Source of the DNA: Leptospira haakeii
GTDB lineage: Bacteria > Spirochaetota > Leptospiria > Leptospirales > Leptospiraceae
Direction of reading: 5' to 3'
Length of the DNA stretch: 36,677 bases
Assembly: GCF_002812045.1 (NCBI RefSeq)
Contig: NZ_NPEG01000021.1
Span: 1-36,677, forward strand
The notes under the pieces are model-generated. The model ran no database searches. It had not been told where the DNA came from and saw only the letters and a list, made by a program, of their open reading frames with translations. A program made the position numbers and the translations under genes. Of the stretch, positions 1 to 9,472 are shown piece by piece. Numbering within the stretch: position 1 is the stretch's first letter; each line of letters opens with the position of its first letter.

Positions 1-519
1 CAGCCCACATTCCGCAAACACACCTTTGGTTAGGGATTCTTTGGAAATGGACTGAATTTCTAAAAGTTTGGAAACAGATTCGGAAGCTTCTGCAATATTC
101 CCTTTTTTGCATGCGGAAATTGCAGTTTTATACAAAACTTCTTCCTGATTTTCAAGTGCCGACTTTTCAGTTTCCAATTTTAAAGAAGAAGTGAATGCAA
201 GTTCCTGGTAAAGAGGATCGTTTGGGTCAGAATTTTTTGCTCTGACTGCATATTCCCAAGCAGATTGATTTTCTCCCAAAGAATCGTATAAAATGGACAA
301 ATTATAACAAGCGAGTCCCCTATCTTTTCTCAGGGATCTGCAGGAAGATTTTAATAAATCTAAGGAGGATTTTCTTTCTTCTTCCGTTCCGTAAAAATCT
401 AGGATTGCCTGTTCTTGTATAAGTTCCGACCCGAACCTTCCCCCACCCGGGACGGAAACAGAAGTGCAGTAAAAAGTTCCCGCAAAGCAGAAAAAACTAA
501 GAATACAGAACTTTTCCAA
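1..519 (-). CDS. TPR-like lipoprotein, 5' part only (runs off window start)
   Basis: An open frame read on the minus strand from a TTG at 519 continues to base 1, giving about 173 residues with no stop. The N-terminus is a short lipoprotein signal: a hydrophobic stretch (ILSFFCFAGTFYC) ending in a lipobox-like GTFYC, so Cys18 is the likely lipidated residue. The rest is helical and TPR-like (ACYNLSILYDSLGENQSAWEYAVRAKNSDPNDPLY resembles one repeat, helix-turn-helix with a PNDP end). No ATG is available upstream in frame before the divergent gene at 617, so TTG519 is the best start, although no good ribosome site precedes it. The function is unknown; a periplasm-facing scaffold is inferred from TPR proteins in general. 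Confidence 0.7.
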   Translation of the reverse strand, partial: MEKFCILSFFCFAGTFYCTSVSVPGGGRFGSELIQEQAILDFYGTEEERKSSLDLLKSSCRSLRKDRGLACYNLSILYDSLGENQSAWEYAVRAKNSDPNDPLYQELAFTSSLKLETEKSALENQEEVLYKTAISACKKGNIAEASESVSKLLEIQSISKESLTKGVFAECGL

Positions 520-616
520 AGCTTTATAGAATAAGAGATTTCGGGGGAATAGATTGACAATGCTTGTTCCGGGTGGAAAATGATCGAAAATCAACCTTGC
601 AAAAAGAGGACCCGAT

Positions 617-2434
617 TTGAAAAGCTTGAGATCCCTCTCCTTATCCTTTCTCTCAGTTATCTTATGTACGAGCATCTTCTTCTGCCAACCTTCTTCCGGA
701 AATTCCAAGACCACGGCAGATTTCACTCTCAAAGATTTTGACAGCGTAGTCAAGACTGTTGAGGGAAACTATATAGATAAAAATATAGATAAAAACCGCG
801 CTTATAAAGACGCAGCGGTTTTTGCACTTCTATCCTTGCCTCATGGCCTCTATTTGTATCCGGAAAGTTATTTTACCGATCGAGAAAAATACGAAGAGTC
901 GGATGAGATTTTCCCGGGCAAATCTTTCAAACTTTCTCCGGAGGACAAATTTGTTCTATTTGATCCGGATTATAAAGAAGTCGAGAAGATCCGAGACAGA
1001 AAATTGAAAGAAGAGTCTAATAAACCTAAACTTTCAAATGACGAGGTCCTCAAGTTAGTTGAAAGGGAGAAGGTCCGTAAAAAAGTGCTTACCGCTAAAT
1101 GGGAGCAGACCAACTTCTCCAAAAAAGACTTTGATCGAGTATTAGCTTATCTCGAAAAAAATCTTCAAAACTACACCACTCCTCCGCTTAAAGATCCGTT
1201 TGGGGAAGAAGATCCTAAAGAAAAAGAACCATTCAGCATCAAAGACGTATATCTAGCTGCAGCTAACGGTTATCTTTCATCTTTAGACCCGCATAGCCAA
1301 GTATTCCTGAAAGCTGCCTGGGAAGAATCCATGGCTAAAATCGAAGACGGAAGTTTCGAAGGAATTGGAGCGATCTTAAGTGGTGGTGGTAACAAAGAAG
1401 TTATCGTAGAAAATCCATTAGAAGGAAGACCTGCGGTTACAGCAGGTGTTCGCGCAGGAGATGTGATCCTTGCAGTCGATGGGAAATCCACCAAAGGGAT
1501 GTTACTCGACAAGGTAGTAGAAAGGATCAAAGGTAAAAAAGGATCCAAAGTAGTTCTGACCATCCGCAGAAAAGGAGTGGCTGGGACTTTGGCGATCGAG
1601 GTGGTCCGTGATACGATCGAGATTCGAAATATCACAAGCAAGTTGATAGATAATCATCCTTATATTGGATATATCAAGCTGACCGGTTTCGTGAAATCAG
1701 ATCCTTCTGTTGATAAAGAATTCGTACAACATTTCAAAGAATTAGAAAAACAATCTACATCCAAAGGAACCAAACTGAAGGCATTAGTTCTAGATCTTAG
1801 AAATAATCCTGGAGGTTATTTAGATCTGGCAATCGATCTTGCAGATATGTTTGTGACTAACGGACTAATCGTTTCCGTAAAAAGCCCGAACAGAAGTCCT
1901 GAAGATTCAAACGCTGGCAAAAAAGATCTAACTGATCTGCCAGTTGCAGTTCTGATCAATGCAAAGTCCGCTTCTGCTTCTGAGATTGTAGCTTCTGCAC
2001 TTAAACATCATGGACGTGGACTTATTCTCGGGGAGAGATCTTTTGGAAAAGCAACCGTTCAAAAACTACAAGAGTTACGAGGAAACGGAGCTTATTATAT
2101 CAAACTTACCCAGTCCAGATATTATGCACCTTCTGGGAATACGATCCAAGTCGTCGGAGTTAAACCTGATGTGGATGTTTCTTCCGAAGAAGACGGAACT
2201 TTCCCATTCCATTATCGCGAAGAGAACATGTGGAATCACCTTCCTGAGTTACCTTCCTCTGCTGAGGAAAAAAGCCATTTCGACGTGAAAAAATTGGAAG
2301 GCTGGGTAAAATCTAACGGACAGGCGGAGAAGTTCATACAAGAACATAAAAATGATCAGATCAAGCCTGCCTTCCAATTGATCCGTTCCATAGATTACGT
2401 TGAAGCTCTTTTAAACACAGGCAAACGTAAGTAA
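617..2434 (+). CDS. S41-family C-terminal processing peptidase (CtpA/Prc-like), lipoprotein
   Basis: This 605-residue serine protease of the tail-specific/C-terminal processing family would cleave exported proteins near their C-termini in the periplasm. The N-terminus is a lipoprotein signal ending in IFFC (Cys23). Residues about 240-330 form a PDZ domain ([11 protein letters not shown], then [13 protein letters not shown]), followed by the S41 core. The catalytic Ser is Ser453 in [12 protein letters not shown] and the Lys is Lys478 in SFGKATVQ; the 25-residue spacing matches Prc-type enzymes. It is longer than typical CtpA (about 430 residues) because of an extra charged N-terminal region of about 200 residues. 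The start is TTG617, chosen because AGAGGA lies at 605-610. A TTGACA at 554-559 may be a -35 box, but no good -10 follows. Confidence 0.9.
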   Translation: MKSLRSLSLSFLSVILCTSIFFCQPSSGNSKTTADFTLKDFDSVVKTVEGNYIDKNIDKNRAYKDAAVFALLSLPHGLYLYPESYFTDREKYEESDEIFPGKSFKLSPEDKFVLFDPDYKEVEKIRDRKLKEESNKPKLSNDEVLKLVEREKVRKKVLTAKWEQTNFSKKDFDRVLAYLEKNLQNYTTPPLKDPFGEEDPKEKEPFSIKDVYLAAANGYLSSLDPHSQVFLKAAWEESMAKIEDGSFEGIGAILSGGGNKEVIVENPLEGRPAVTAGVRAGDVILAVDGKSTKGMLLDKVVERIKGKKGSKVVLTIRRKGVAGTLAIEVVRDTIEIRNITSKLIDNHPYIGYIKLTGFVKSDPSVDKEFVQHFKELEKQSTSKGTKLKALVLDLRNNPGGYLDLAIDLADMFVTNGLIVSVKSPNRSPEDSNAGKKDLTDLPVAVLINAKSASASEIVASALKHHGRGLILGERSFGKATVQKLQELRGNGAYYIKLTQSRYYAPSGNTIQVVGVKPDVDVSSEEDGTFPFHYREENMWNHLPELPSSAEEKSHFDVKKLEGWVKSNGQAEKFIQEHKNDQIKPAFQLIRSIDYVEALLNTGKRK

Positions 2435-2440
2435 TGTAAT

Positions 2441-2460
2441 CGGCGGTGTAATAGCCGCCG
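2441..2460 (+). promoter_or_regulatory. GC-rich hairpin between protease gene and nadB
   Basis: CGGCGG and CCGCCG form a perfect 6-bp stem around an 8-base loop, in the 37-base gap between the protease stop and the nadB ATG. No T-run follows, so a classical terminator is unlikely; it could stabilise the upstream mRNA or dampen readthrough into nadB. The structure is seen directly; the role is inferred. Confidence 0.4.
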
Positions 2461-2471
2461 AATCTATAGAA

Positions 2472-4091
2472 ATGCCAAGAATTAAAACCGATTTTTTAGT
2501 CATTGGAAGCGGTATTACCGGTCTTTTCCAAGCATTAAAACTTTCTAATGTAGGTGAGACAGTGATCGTGACAAAGAAGTCAGATTACGAGTCTAATACC
2601 AATTATGCACAAGGTGGGATCGCCTCCGTTTTTGCTCAGGGAGACAAATTCGAGGACCACGTAAAAGACACCTTAGAATCCGGAGCCGGCCTATGCGATC
2701 CGGAGGCAGTCCGAGTTTTGGTGGAAGAAGGTCCTCCTCTAGTCAAAGAACTTTTAGAATACGGTGTTCCATTCAACCTGAATCAAGAGGGAGAATTCGA
2801 TCTTCATAGAGAAGGTGGACATGGAACGAATAGAATTGTTCATGCTCATGATAGAACGGGTCACGAGATCGAAAAAACCCTGCTTCAGATTGTAAAACAA
2901 AACCCAAATATTAGAATATTAGAATACCATACTGTAGTAGATCTGATCACTCCTCACCATCTCAAAAAGAAAGGCCTGATCTGTTTTGGTGCTTATGTTC
3001 TTTCCAACCAAACCGGAGAAGTAATTCCAATCCTTGCCAAAAAAACTATTATCGCAAGTGGTGGATCCGGACAGGTTTATTCTCATACTACAAATCCCAA
3101 GATTGCAACCGGTGATGGAGTTGCTTGTGCGTATCGTGCAGGCGCAGAGATCCGGAATATGGAATTTTACCAATTCCACCCTACTTCTCTTTATCACGAA
3201 AAAGGTGATTCGTTTCTCATCTCCGAAGCGGTCAGAGGAAAAGGTGCAGTATTACTTGGAATGGACGGCGAACCGTTCATGAAAAAATACCATCCGATGG
3301 CTGATCTTGCCACAAGAGATATAGTCGCAAGAGCGATAGACGCAGAGATGAAAAAGTCAGGAGATCCGCATGTTTGGTTGGATATCTCTCATAAACCTGC
3401 GGCAGAGATCAAAGAATCTTTCCCTTCAATTTATGCAAAATGTCTTGAGTTAGGAATAGATATCACTACGGATCCTATCCCGGTTGTTCCTGCTGCCCAT
3501 TTTATGTGTGGAGGGATCGCAACCGACCTTTGGGGAAAAACAAGAATAGAAAATTTATTCGCAGCGGGAGAAGCTTCCTGCACAGGAGTCCACGGTGGAA
3601 ACCGCCTTGCTTCTAACAGTCTGCTGGAATGTCTCGTATTCTCCAATCGGATCGCAGAAGAAATCCGGAAAAACCCGCCAGACTTCTTACCCGAACATGA
3701 ACAGATCCCCGCTTGGGACAAAGAAGGTTTAGTCAATACGGAAGAATGGGTATTGATCTCCCATGACCTTTCAGAGATCAAAAACACAATGTCCAATTAT
3801 GTAGGAATTGTACGCTCTAATCTACGTTTAGAAAGAGCAAAAAGAAGAATGGATCTGATCTATGCGGAAGTCAGGGACTATTATAATAGGACAATAGTCA
3901 CAAACCCTCTATTAGAACTTCGTAATTTGGTTTTGGTGGCTGAATTAATTATTCGCTCTGCGCTTGCCAGACACGAAAGTAGAGGGCTTCATTATTCTAC
4001 CGATTATCCTGAGAACAGATCCCCATCCAGACATGATACAATTCTGATCAATGATCTGGTGCATGGGGACCTGCAAGCGCCTCTTGAGTAA
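2472..4091 (+). CDS. nadB: L-aspartate oxidase (NAD biosynthesis)
   Basis: This enzyme oxidises L-aspartate to iminoaspartate with FAD, the first step of de novo NAD synthesis; quinolinate synthase (NadA) then uses the product. The 539-residue length is normal for the family. Visible motifs are the N-terminal FAD dinucleotide fold ([16 protein letters not shown], Gly12/14/17), the [14 protein letters not shown] segment, HDRTGHEI, the active-site region QFHPTSLYH and RDIVARAID, and the C-terminal FAD signature [18 protein letters not shown]. It lies 37 bases after the S41 protease and is probably co-transcribed with it, although a GC-rich hairpin separates them. No strong ribosome site is visible before ATG2472. 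Its stop is one base from the stop of the convergent lipoprotein gene. nadA and nadC are not in the window. Confidence 0.95.
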   Translation: MPRIKTDFLVIGSGITGLFQALKLSNVGETVIVTKKSDYESNTNYAQGGIASVFAQGDKFEDHVKDTLESGAGLCDPEAVRVLVEEGPPLVKELLEYGVPFNLNQEGEFDLHREGGHGTNRIVHAHDRTGHEIEKTLLQIVKQNPNIRILEYHTVVDLITPHHLKKKGLICFGAYVLSNQTGEVIPILAKKTIIASGGSGQVYSHTTNPKIATGDGVACAYRAGAEIRNMEFYQFHPTSLYHEKGDSFLISEAVRGKGAVLLGMDGEPFMKKYHPMADLATRDIVARAIDAEMKKSGDPHVWLDISHKPAAEIKESFPSIYAKCLELGIDITTDPIPVVPAAHFMCGGIATDLWGKTRIENLFAAGEASCTGVHGGNRLASNSLLECLVFSNRIAEEIRKNPPDFLPEHEQIPAWDKEGLVNTEEWVLISHDLSEIKNTMSNYVGIVRSNLRLERAKRRMDLIYAEVRDYYNRTIVTNPLLELRNLVLVAELIIRSALARHESRGLHYSTDYPENRSPSRHDTILINDLVHGDLQAPLE

Positions 4092-4092
4092 C

Positions 4093-4779
4093 TTACCTTA
4101 CGCAGCGAACAAAGTATCTGGTAGTCTTGCTAAAGGATTCATCTTCGCCGAATCTATCTCGGGTAAAAGATACTGCTCTAGCCGTCTTACCTCCTACATC
4201 TTGTTCATTTGCTGTTGAACTCCAGTAGAATGCCTCTATGGTATCCGGAAATTTTAATAGCATGAAGTTGCGGCTATTAGAACTTAAATATTTTAACTCT
4301 AAGAAACTAGCAACTCTCCAGTCTGTATGACCTCCAGTGTTATCATTCGCACAAGAATCATACGCCTCTGAACTTCCTGGTATACCTATCGGAGACACAT
4401 TTGTAAGTGTTTGAGGAATTCCTAATGTATTACAAGAATTCAAATCAACACTACAATACTGGAGTTCTTTCGCCCCGAAAGAACTTGGATTCGCTAACGT
4501 CCCGCTTGCTCCTCTACAACTGAAACTAGTAGTAGTTCCGCTGAACACCTGGCCTTGGCTACAGGTCTTCCACATCAAACCGCTTGTTGCATCTGTTGTG
4601 GTTCCATCTGCATTAGTAGTGAAACTTTGGAAGAAGATCGCTCCTGCTATCAGGTCGCTATCATCTTCTTCTCTGAAGCCATAAGGACTACGATCTAATT
4701 TCTCTTCACAACCCATCGCGAGCATACTAAACGCGAATAAGGTGAATAATGATCTTATTATGTAATATACTTTTCTCAT
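4093..4779 (-). CDS. DUF1566 (Lcl-like) lipoprotein, copy A
   Basis: This 228-residue protein has a lipoprotein signal (hydrophobic LFTLFAFSMLAMGC, lipid Cys24). From about residue 65 it carries a DUF1566 domain: SGLMWKTCSQGQ, DWRVASFLELKYL, FYWSSTAN and RYFVRCVR are the usual landmarks. Members are often surface or envelope proteins; the biochemical role is not known. It starts 10 bases after the stop of the Omp85-type gene 4790-6304, so the two are probably one operon. Its protein is identical to the copy at 6545-7231. The nucleotide sequences differ at only nine positions, all synonymous by my comparison. The stop lies one base from the nadB stop. Confidence 0.9.
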   Translation of the reverse strand: MRKVYYIIRSLFTLFAFSMLAMGCEEKLDRSPYGFREEDDSDLIAGAIFFQSFTTNADGTTTDATSGLMWKTCSQGQVFSGTTTSFSCRGASGTLANPSSFGAKELQYCSVDLNSCNTLGIPQTLTNVSPIGIPGSSEAYDSCANDNTGGHTDWRVASFLELKYLSSNSRNFMLLKFPDTIEAFYWSSTANEQDVGGKTARAVSFTRDRFGEDESFSKTTRYFVRCVR

Positions 4780-4789
4780 TTCTTTTTCC

Positions 4790-6304
4790 TTAGAACGCGT
4801 GGCTGAAGTTTACGAATAATTGTTCGTCTTCTCTTGATTTTGCCCAGTCGATCATGATGATCGTAGCCTGGTTCCATGCAATCCTGAGTCCGAGACCATG
4901 TGAATATTTATAATCCTTGGTCCCAACCTTGTGCTCATCATCCCAAACACGTCCGAAGTCCATAAAAGGCACTAAGTTAAATGCGAAGTATTCGTCACCT
5001 ACACGTAAGGACCCGAATTTCCATCTCACTTCGATATTACCCCAGCCCATCATTCTTCCTACGAAGCGGTCTTGTTTGTAACCACGAATCGTACGAATAC
5101 CTCCGAGTCCTCCGATCAAACCTTCCGTTCCCCACATGTTACGATATTCGAAGAAAGGAACGTCTCCTTCAGACAAACCTGCTCCAAAACGGGAAGCAAT
5201 AACCAATTTATCGAAAACTTTAGGAAACGGACTCCAGAAAAATTTTCCTTGAGCAAAGTATTTTTGGAAATTGAAGTCGGAACCGAATGCCTTGCTGTTT
5301 TTCTCAAAGGTTCCTTCTAAGAAAACACCACTATTCGGATCAGGTTCGAAGTCACGAGTGTCATATACTAATGCAAGACGAACTGCGTTTACATATCCAC
5401 CGTGATAACCTAAGATCTTTCCTGCTTCTGCATCTTCCGTTAGACGGGTTTTAGCGTTAGGCACATTTGCTCCATAATCCATACCTAGGACTGGATCGTA
5501 ACCTGGAGCTTTCTTTCCATCAAAGGTTCTAATCATATTTTCGGAAGCTTTTATTCCTGCGACTAAACGAACAGTTCCACCAAAGAAAGATCTCTCAGTA
5601 CTTAGGTTAACCATTGGAGTCTCTATGATATATCCATTGTACATTTTATTAGTAACAACGAAACCTGGCTGGCTTGGCACTCCGTAATAGGTATTACCTC
5701 CGAAGGAAACCGGGTCCTGAGGACCTCCAGGTCTATAATAACCAAAGTTTTTGCTTTGATCAGCAAACGTTGCATTATTAACATAATCTCCGCCAGGCTG
5801 ATTACGATCGAAATAGCTGAGAGTTTTAAGAGATCCTTCACCAATTCCAAAGTAAAGAGTGGTAGGTGTAATTGTCAAAAACGCATCCGCACGAAGACGC
5901 CACTGCGTATTCGCAATAAACGGCATATCTAAACTGAGCTGATGATACTGAGCGTTCTTACTCGTATTAAAATACTGAGCAAAAAACCTAACTCTGTAGG
6001 GAGTATAGTCGAATAACGGATCTGATTTTAAACCGTTATTATAAGCATACGCACGAACACCAAACCCAACGCCCTCAAGTGGATCTGAATTGATCAGTGG
6101 AAGTCCGGTAGGATACCAACCTTCTCTTTTTACAGCTAAGTCTTTTGAACAAAGCTGTTTAGAAGAATCCATATGAAACGGCATATTTTTGCGAGCAGGA
6201 GGTTTCTCGCATCCCGGTTCAGGGATAAAATCTTGGGCGTCTATATTGAAACTTGCTACAAAACAAATCGTTAGCACCAACGATTTAATTTCTTTAATCC
6301 TCAT
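4790..6304 (-). CDS. Omp85-superfamily outer-membrane protein (BamA/TamA-like barrel), copy A
   Basis: This exported protein of 504 residues has an N-terminal signal peptide ([16 protein letters not shown]). A short Cys-containing N-terminal part is followed by a beta-barrel. The C-terminal half has the Omp85 hallmarks: [19 protein letters not shown], a conserved [13 protein letters not shown] (the [V/I]RGY motif of the lid loop), [10 protein letters not shown], and a final Phe in NFSHAF. There are no POTRA repeats, so it resembles short barrel-only members rather than BamA itself. I choose ATG6304 over GTG6310: GGAG sits five bases before the ATG but would overlap the GTG. A TTGACA lies upstream at 6361-6366. 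It is closely similar to the neighbour at 7242-8765, especially over the last 180 residues. Confidence 0.85.
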   Translation of the reverse strand: MRIKEIKSLVLTICFVASFNIDAQDFIPEPGCEKPPARKNMPFHMDSSKQLCSKDLAVKREGWYPTGLPLINSDPLEGVGFGVRAYAYNNGLKSDPLFDYTPYRVRFFAQYFNTSKNAQYHQLSLDMPFIANTQWRLRADAFLTITPTTLYFGIGEGSLKTLSYFDRNQPGGDYVNNATFADQSKNFGYYRPGGPQDPVSFGGNTYYGVPSQPGFVVTNKMYNGYIIETPMVNLSTERSFFGGTVRLVAGIKASENMIRTFDGKKAPGYDPVLGMDYGANVPNAKTRLTEDAEAGKILGYHGGYVNAVRLALVYDTRDFEPDPNSGVFLEGTFEKNSKAFGSDFNFQKYFAQGKFFWSPFPKVFDKLVIASRFGAGLSEGDVPFFEYRNMWGTEGLIGGLGGIRTIRGYKQDRFVGRMMGWGNIEVRWKFGSLRVGDEYFAFNLVPFMDFGRVWDDEHKVGTKDYKYSHGLGLRIAWNQATIIMIDWAKSREDEQLFVNFSHAF

Positions 6305-6337
6305 GTACACTCCGGATCTAAGATTTTAAGTTCGTTA

Positions 6338-6366
6338 GTTATTAAAGTTCTAATAACTTATGTCAA
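6338..6366 (-). promoter_or_regulatory. Possible sigma70 promoter for Omp85 copy A
   Basis: On the minus strand TTGACA (plus-strand TGTCAA, 6361-6366) is followed after 16-17 bases by AT-rich TAATAAC near 6338-6344. The -35 is perfect but the -10 is weak. Its place about 35-60 bases before the start codon fits a separate promoter for this copy of the module. Confidence 0.4.
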
Positions 6367-6505
6367 TTGAAAATTTCGAATTAGGGTTTTGAGGACCCCG
6401 TTCATCACGCAAAAGTTCCCTTTCATCACAAGAGTTATAAAAAAATCAGTAACATACAATGATAAAACACGATTTCGACCCAGATATAAGGGGGATATAA
6501 GTGAA

Positions 6506-6527
6506 CCCTCGTTTAGGCAAACGAGGG
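6506..6527 (-). terminator. Hairpin terminator between the two Omp85/DUF1566 modules
   Basis: CCCTCGTTT and AAACGAGGG make a perfect 9-bp stem with a 4-base loop, 18 bases beyond the stop of DUF1566 copy B. On the minus strand the stem is followed by TTCACTT, a poor U-run. It probably ends or weakens transcription of module B before the promoter of module A. The structure is seen; termination is inferred. Confidence 0.6.
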
Positions 6528-6544
6528 CATTATAAATTTGTAAA

Positions 6545-7231
6545 TTATCTTACACAACGAACAAAGTATCTGGTAGTCTTGCTAAAGGATTCATCTTCGC
6601 CGAATCTATCTCGGGTAAAAGATACTGCTCTAGCCGTCTTACCTCCTACATCTTGTTCATTTGCTGTTGAACTCCAGTAGAATGCCTCTATGGTATCCGG
6701 AAATTTTAATAGCATGAAGTTGCGGCTATTAGAGCTTAAATATTTTAACTCTAAGAAACTAGCAACTCTCCAGTCTGTATGACCTCCAGTGTTATCATTC
6801 GCACAAGAATCATACGCCTCTGAACTTCCTGGTATACCTATCGGAGACACATTTGTAAGTGTTTGAGGAATTCCTAATGTATTACAAGAATTCAAATCAA
6901 CACTACAATATTGGAGTTCTTTCGCCCCGAAAGAACTTGGATTCGCTAACGTCCCGCTTGCTCCTCTGCAACTGAAACTAGTAGTAGTTCCGCTGAACAC
7001 TTGGCCTTGGCTACAGGTCTTCCACATCAAACCGCTTGTTGCATCTGTTGTGGTTCCATCTGCATTAGTAGTGAAACTTTGGAAGAAGATCGCTCCTGCT
7101 ATCAGGTCGCTATCATCTTCTTCTCTGAAGCCATAAGGACTACGATCTAATTTCTCTTCACAACCCATCGCGAGCATACTAAATGCGAATAAGGTGAATA
7201 ATGATCTTATTATATAATATACTTTTCTCAT
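6545..7231 (-). CDS. DUF1566 (Lcl-like) lipoprotein, copy B
   Basis: This second copy of the lipoprotein has the same 228 residues as copy A: signal with lipid Cys24, then a DUF1566 domain with LMWKTC, DWRVASFLELKYL and FYWSSTAN. It starts 10 bases after the stop of Omp85 copy B, exactly as in copy A. The nine differences from copy A are all at silent positions; three of them fall in the last few codons before the stop, where the near-identity ends. A hairpin follows the gene at 6506-6527. A recent duplication alone does not explain this, because the partner barrel genes have diverged strongly; gene conversion is the simplest reading. Confidence 0.9.
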   Translation of the reverse strand: MRKVYYIIRSLFTLFAFSMLAMGCEEKLDRSPYGFREEDDSDLIAGAIFFQSFTTNADGTTTDATSGLMWKTCSQGQVFSGTTTSFSCRGASGTLANPSSFGAKELQYCSVDLNSCNTLGIPQTLTNVSPIGIPGSSEAYDSCANDNTGGHTDWRVASFLELKYLSSNSRNFMLLKFPDTIEAFYWSSTANEQDVGGKTARAVSFTRDRFGEDESFSKTTRYFVRCVR

Positions 7232-7241
7232 TTCCTTTTCC

Positions 7242-8765
7242 TTAGAACGCGTGGTTGAAGTTTACGAATAGCTGCTTATCTTCTTTAGATACCGCGTAAT
7301 CAAACATGATGATGGTTGTTTGGTTCCAAGCAATCCTGAGTCCGAGACCTCGGGAATATTTATAATCCTTGGTCCCAACCTTATGTTCGTCATCCCAGAT
7401 TCTTCCGAAGTCCATGAATGGAACTAGGTTGAATGCGAAATGTTGTCCAGCAACGGAAAGGGAAGCAAATTTCCAACGAAGTTCGATATTACCCCAACCC
7501 ATTGCACGTCCCACGAAGCGGTCTTGTTTATAACCTCTTAATGTAGTACGTCCACCTAGTCCGGAGATCACACCTTCTGTTCCCCACATGTTACGATATT
7601 CGAAAAATGGAGCATCACCTTCAGTGACGGAGAAACCGCCTCGTCCTGCGAGAACCAATTTATCGAAAACTTTAGGAAACGGACTCCAGAAAAATTTTGC
7701 CTGAGTGAAATATTTGGAATAATCGAAATTAGATCCGAAAGTTTTAGCAGATCTTTCGTAGGTTGCTTCTAAGAATACACCTTGGTTTGGATCCGGCTCC
7801 AAGTCTCTTGTATCATATACCACACCCAAACGAAGTGTGTTTACCATACCACCATGATAACCTAAGATCTTTCCTGAATTATAATCTTCGGTAATTTTAG
7901 TAGTACCGCTGATTGCTCTTCCACCTGCGCTAGTAGGAAAGCCATCCATGATAGGATCGCTCGCGTTTGCAATCGTTCCATCAAATGCCTTTACGATATT
8001 CTGGGACATACGAAGTCCTGCAACAAGTCGGACAGTTCCTCCTACGTAAGACCGTTCTCCACTCAACATGGCAGTAGGAGAGATCAAATTATAACGGTTA
8101 TATTGAGAGTCTGTCACTCTAAATCCGTTCTGTGCCGGAAATCCGTTGTATACGGCACCGTTAACATCGACCGGATCTCCAGGTCCACCGGGTCTAGTAT
8201 AAGCCAGGTTTCTTTGTTGGTCGGCAAAAGTTGCATTCGTATGAACCTGCCCCCCGTCCTGGTTTCTATCAGTATAACTTAAAGTTTGGAGAGAAGATTC
8301 TCCTAAACCGAAGAATAACGTATTCGGATTGGCATCATAAACACCTTCCCCCCTCAAACGCCATTGTGTTCCGAACACATAAGGAGCATCGAAAGCGACG
8401 TCCTGATACTGACGTTGTTTGGTGGTATTGAAATACTGAGCGTAAATCCTGAATTTGTAAGGAGTATATTCGAAAAACGGATCTTCTTTCTTTCCATTAT
8501 TATATGCGAATACACGAATTCCGTAACCGATCCCTGTATTCGGATCTGAATTCAAAAGAGGTAATCCAGTTGGAAACCAACCTTCCTTCTTCTTCTCTAG
8601 ATCCTTTTTACAAAGTTGTCTTTTAGGACTGATATAGAATGGTAGATCCGTTCTTTCAGGAGGTTTTTCACAACCGTCCAAAATGCCCGGATCAGCGGAG
8701 ATAGTTTGAGTCGAAACAAAGGCCAATATAGCAATTATGCCTATGCGAATAAGGAAATGCTTCAT
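7242..8765 (-). CDS. Omp85-superfamily outer-membrane protein, copy B
   Basis: This 507-residue paralogue of 4790-6304 has an N-terminal signal peptide ([16 protein letters not shown]) and a barrel with [42 protein letters not shown] and a terminal Phe (NFNHAF). The N-terminal parts share [20 protein letters not shown] and [14 protein letters not shown] with copy A. The central strands and loops differ much more than the C-terminal strands, as expected if surface loops diverge while the barrel is kept. ATG8765 is preceded by AGG seven bases upstream and by a good promoter. The substrate or partner is unknown; the co-encoded DUF1566 lipoprotein is an obvious candidate. Confidence 0.87.
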   Translation of the reverse strand: MKHFLIRIGIIAILAFVSTQTISADPGILDGCEKPPERTDLPFYISPKRQLCKKDLEKKKEGWFPTGLPLLNSDPNTGIGYGIRVFAYNNGKKEDPFFEYTPYKFRIYAQYFNTTKQRQYQDVAFDAPYVFGTQWRLRGEGVYDANPNTLFFGLGESSLQTLSYTDRNQDGGQVHTNATFADQQRNLAYTRPGGPGDPVDVNGAVYNGFPAQNGFRVTDSQYNRYNLISPTAMLSGERSYVGGTVRLVAGLRMSQNIVKAFDGTIANASDPIMDGFPTSAGGRAISGTTKITEDYNSGKILGYHGGMVNTLRLGVVYDTRDLEPDPNQGVFLEATYERSAKTFGSNFDYSKYFTQAKFFWSPFPKVFDKLVLAGRGGFSVTEGDAPFFEYRNMWGTEGVISGLGGRTTLRGYKQDRFVGRAMGWGNIELRWKFASLSVAGQHFAFNLVPFMDFGRIWDDEHKVGTKDYKYSRGLGLRIAWNQTTIIMFDYAVSKEDKQLFVNFNHAF

Positions 8766-8798
8766 GCAGTAACCTGAAAATTTTTATGGAATTCGCAA

Positions 8799-8826
8799 TG
8801 TATAATAGTGTCTGAGCCGATGTCAA
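8799..8826 (-). promoter_or_regulatory. Sigma70-type promoter for Omp85/DUF1566 module B
   Basis: On the minus strand TTGACA (8821-8826 as TGTCAA) is followed by a 16-base spacer and TATACA (8799-8804 as TGTATA). This is about 34 bases before the ATG at 8765 and gives a short leader. It is one of the best-matching promoters in the window. Confidence 0.7.
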
Positions 8827-8934
8827 ATTTATTCCTGGAACCTTTTCTTTTGATCTAGGGTCATGGGCTTCCAAACGAACCGTATTCTAAAATTATTATA
8901 CCGTTTGTTCGAAATAAGAATTTAATTTTTAACA

Positions 8935-8972
8935 ATACTGAAATGTTTCAGTATCAGAAAACATTTCAGTAT
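8935..8972 (-). terminator. Long perfect inverted repeat after the carboxylase operon
   Basis: The 14-base arms ATACTGAAATGTTT and AAACATTTCAGTAT pair perfectly around a 10-base loop, 20 bases beyond the stop of the biotinyl carrier gene. Read on the minus strand the stem is followed by TGTTAAAAATT, a weak U-rich tail. A terminator for the operon is most likely. The AT-rich, perfectly symmetric arms could also bind a dimeric regulator for the module B promoter about 110 bases further on. Confidence 0.55.
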
Positions 8973-8992
8973 GAAGCCGGAGTGGAAACTTA

Positions 8993-9472
8993 TTATTCGG
9001 CGAGTTTGATAAGCAACTGGTCTTGGGAAACTATATCACCTGGATGAGCGAGTACATCTTGCACATTAGCATCTGCTCCAGCTTTCAAGGCATGCTCCAT
9101 CTTCATTGCTTCAACAACTGCAAGAGTCTGTCCTTTTTTAACAGAGTCTCCCGGCTTTACTTCTACCTTGATGATCTTTCCTGGCATCGGACTTTTAATC
9201 TCTAAAGAAGCTGCTTGCGCGTCCGAAGATTCCCGACCTTTGATCGCAAATTGAAATGTTTTCCCTTTCGTATGGATGAAAAGTTTTCCACTTCTAAGTA
9301 ATGCGACACTCCCGTCAGGCAAAGAATAAGAACCATCCTTTCCCTCTGTCCAAGAATAATGAGTGAGAAGTGACTCCCATTTTTTTTCAGGACCGAATAA
9401 TCTGGAGGAAGAATCTCCCAGATCTAATACATATTCTTTTTCTTTCCATTGGAGTCGGAACAAACGGTTCAA
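8993..9472 (-). CDS. Biotin carboxyl carrier protein/domain of an acyl-CoA carboxylase
   Basis: This 159-residue protein ends in a biotinyl domain: SPMPGKIIKVEVKPGDSVKKG and EAMKMEH, where Lys at about residue 124 carries biotin. The preceding region resembles the linker found in the alpha subunits of propionyl- or methylcrotonyl-CoA carboxylases. The open frame runs up to 9598, but I start at TTG9472: this TTG overlaps the TGA of the biotin carboxylase gene (TTGA), with GGGGAG seven bases before it. Carrier and carboxylase are therefore translationally coupled and together equal one split alpha subunit. No carboxyltransferase gene is nearby, so the acyl-CoA substrate is not determined. Confidence 0.85.
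   Translation of the reverse strand: MNRLFRLQWKEKEYVLDLGDSSSRLFGPEKKWESLLTHYSWTEGKDGSYSLPDGSVALLRSGKLFIHTKGKTFQFAIKGRESSDAQAASLEIKSPMPGKIIKVEVKPGDSVKKGQTLAVVEAMKMEHALKAGADANVQDVLAHPGDIVSQDQLLIKLAE

Noticed and set aside
1270..1641. 123-residue minus-strand frame inside the S41 protease gene
   Set aside because: It is a shadow of the real gene, with no start context or recognisable domain.
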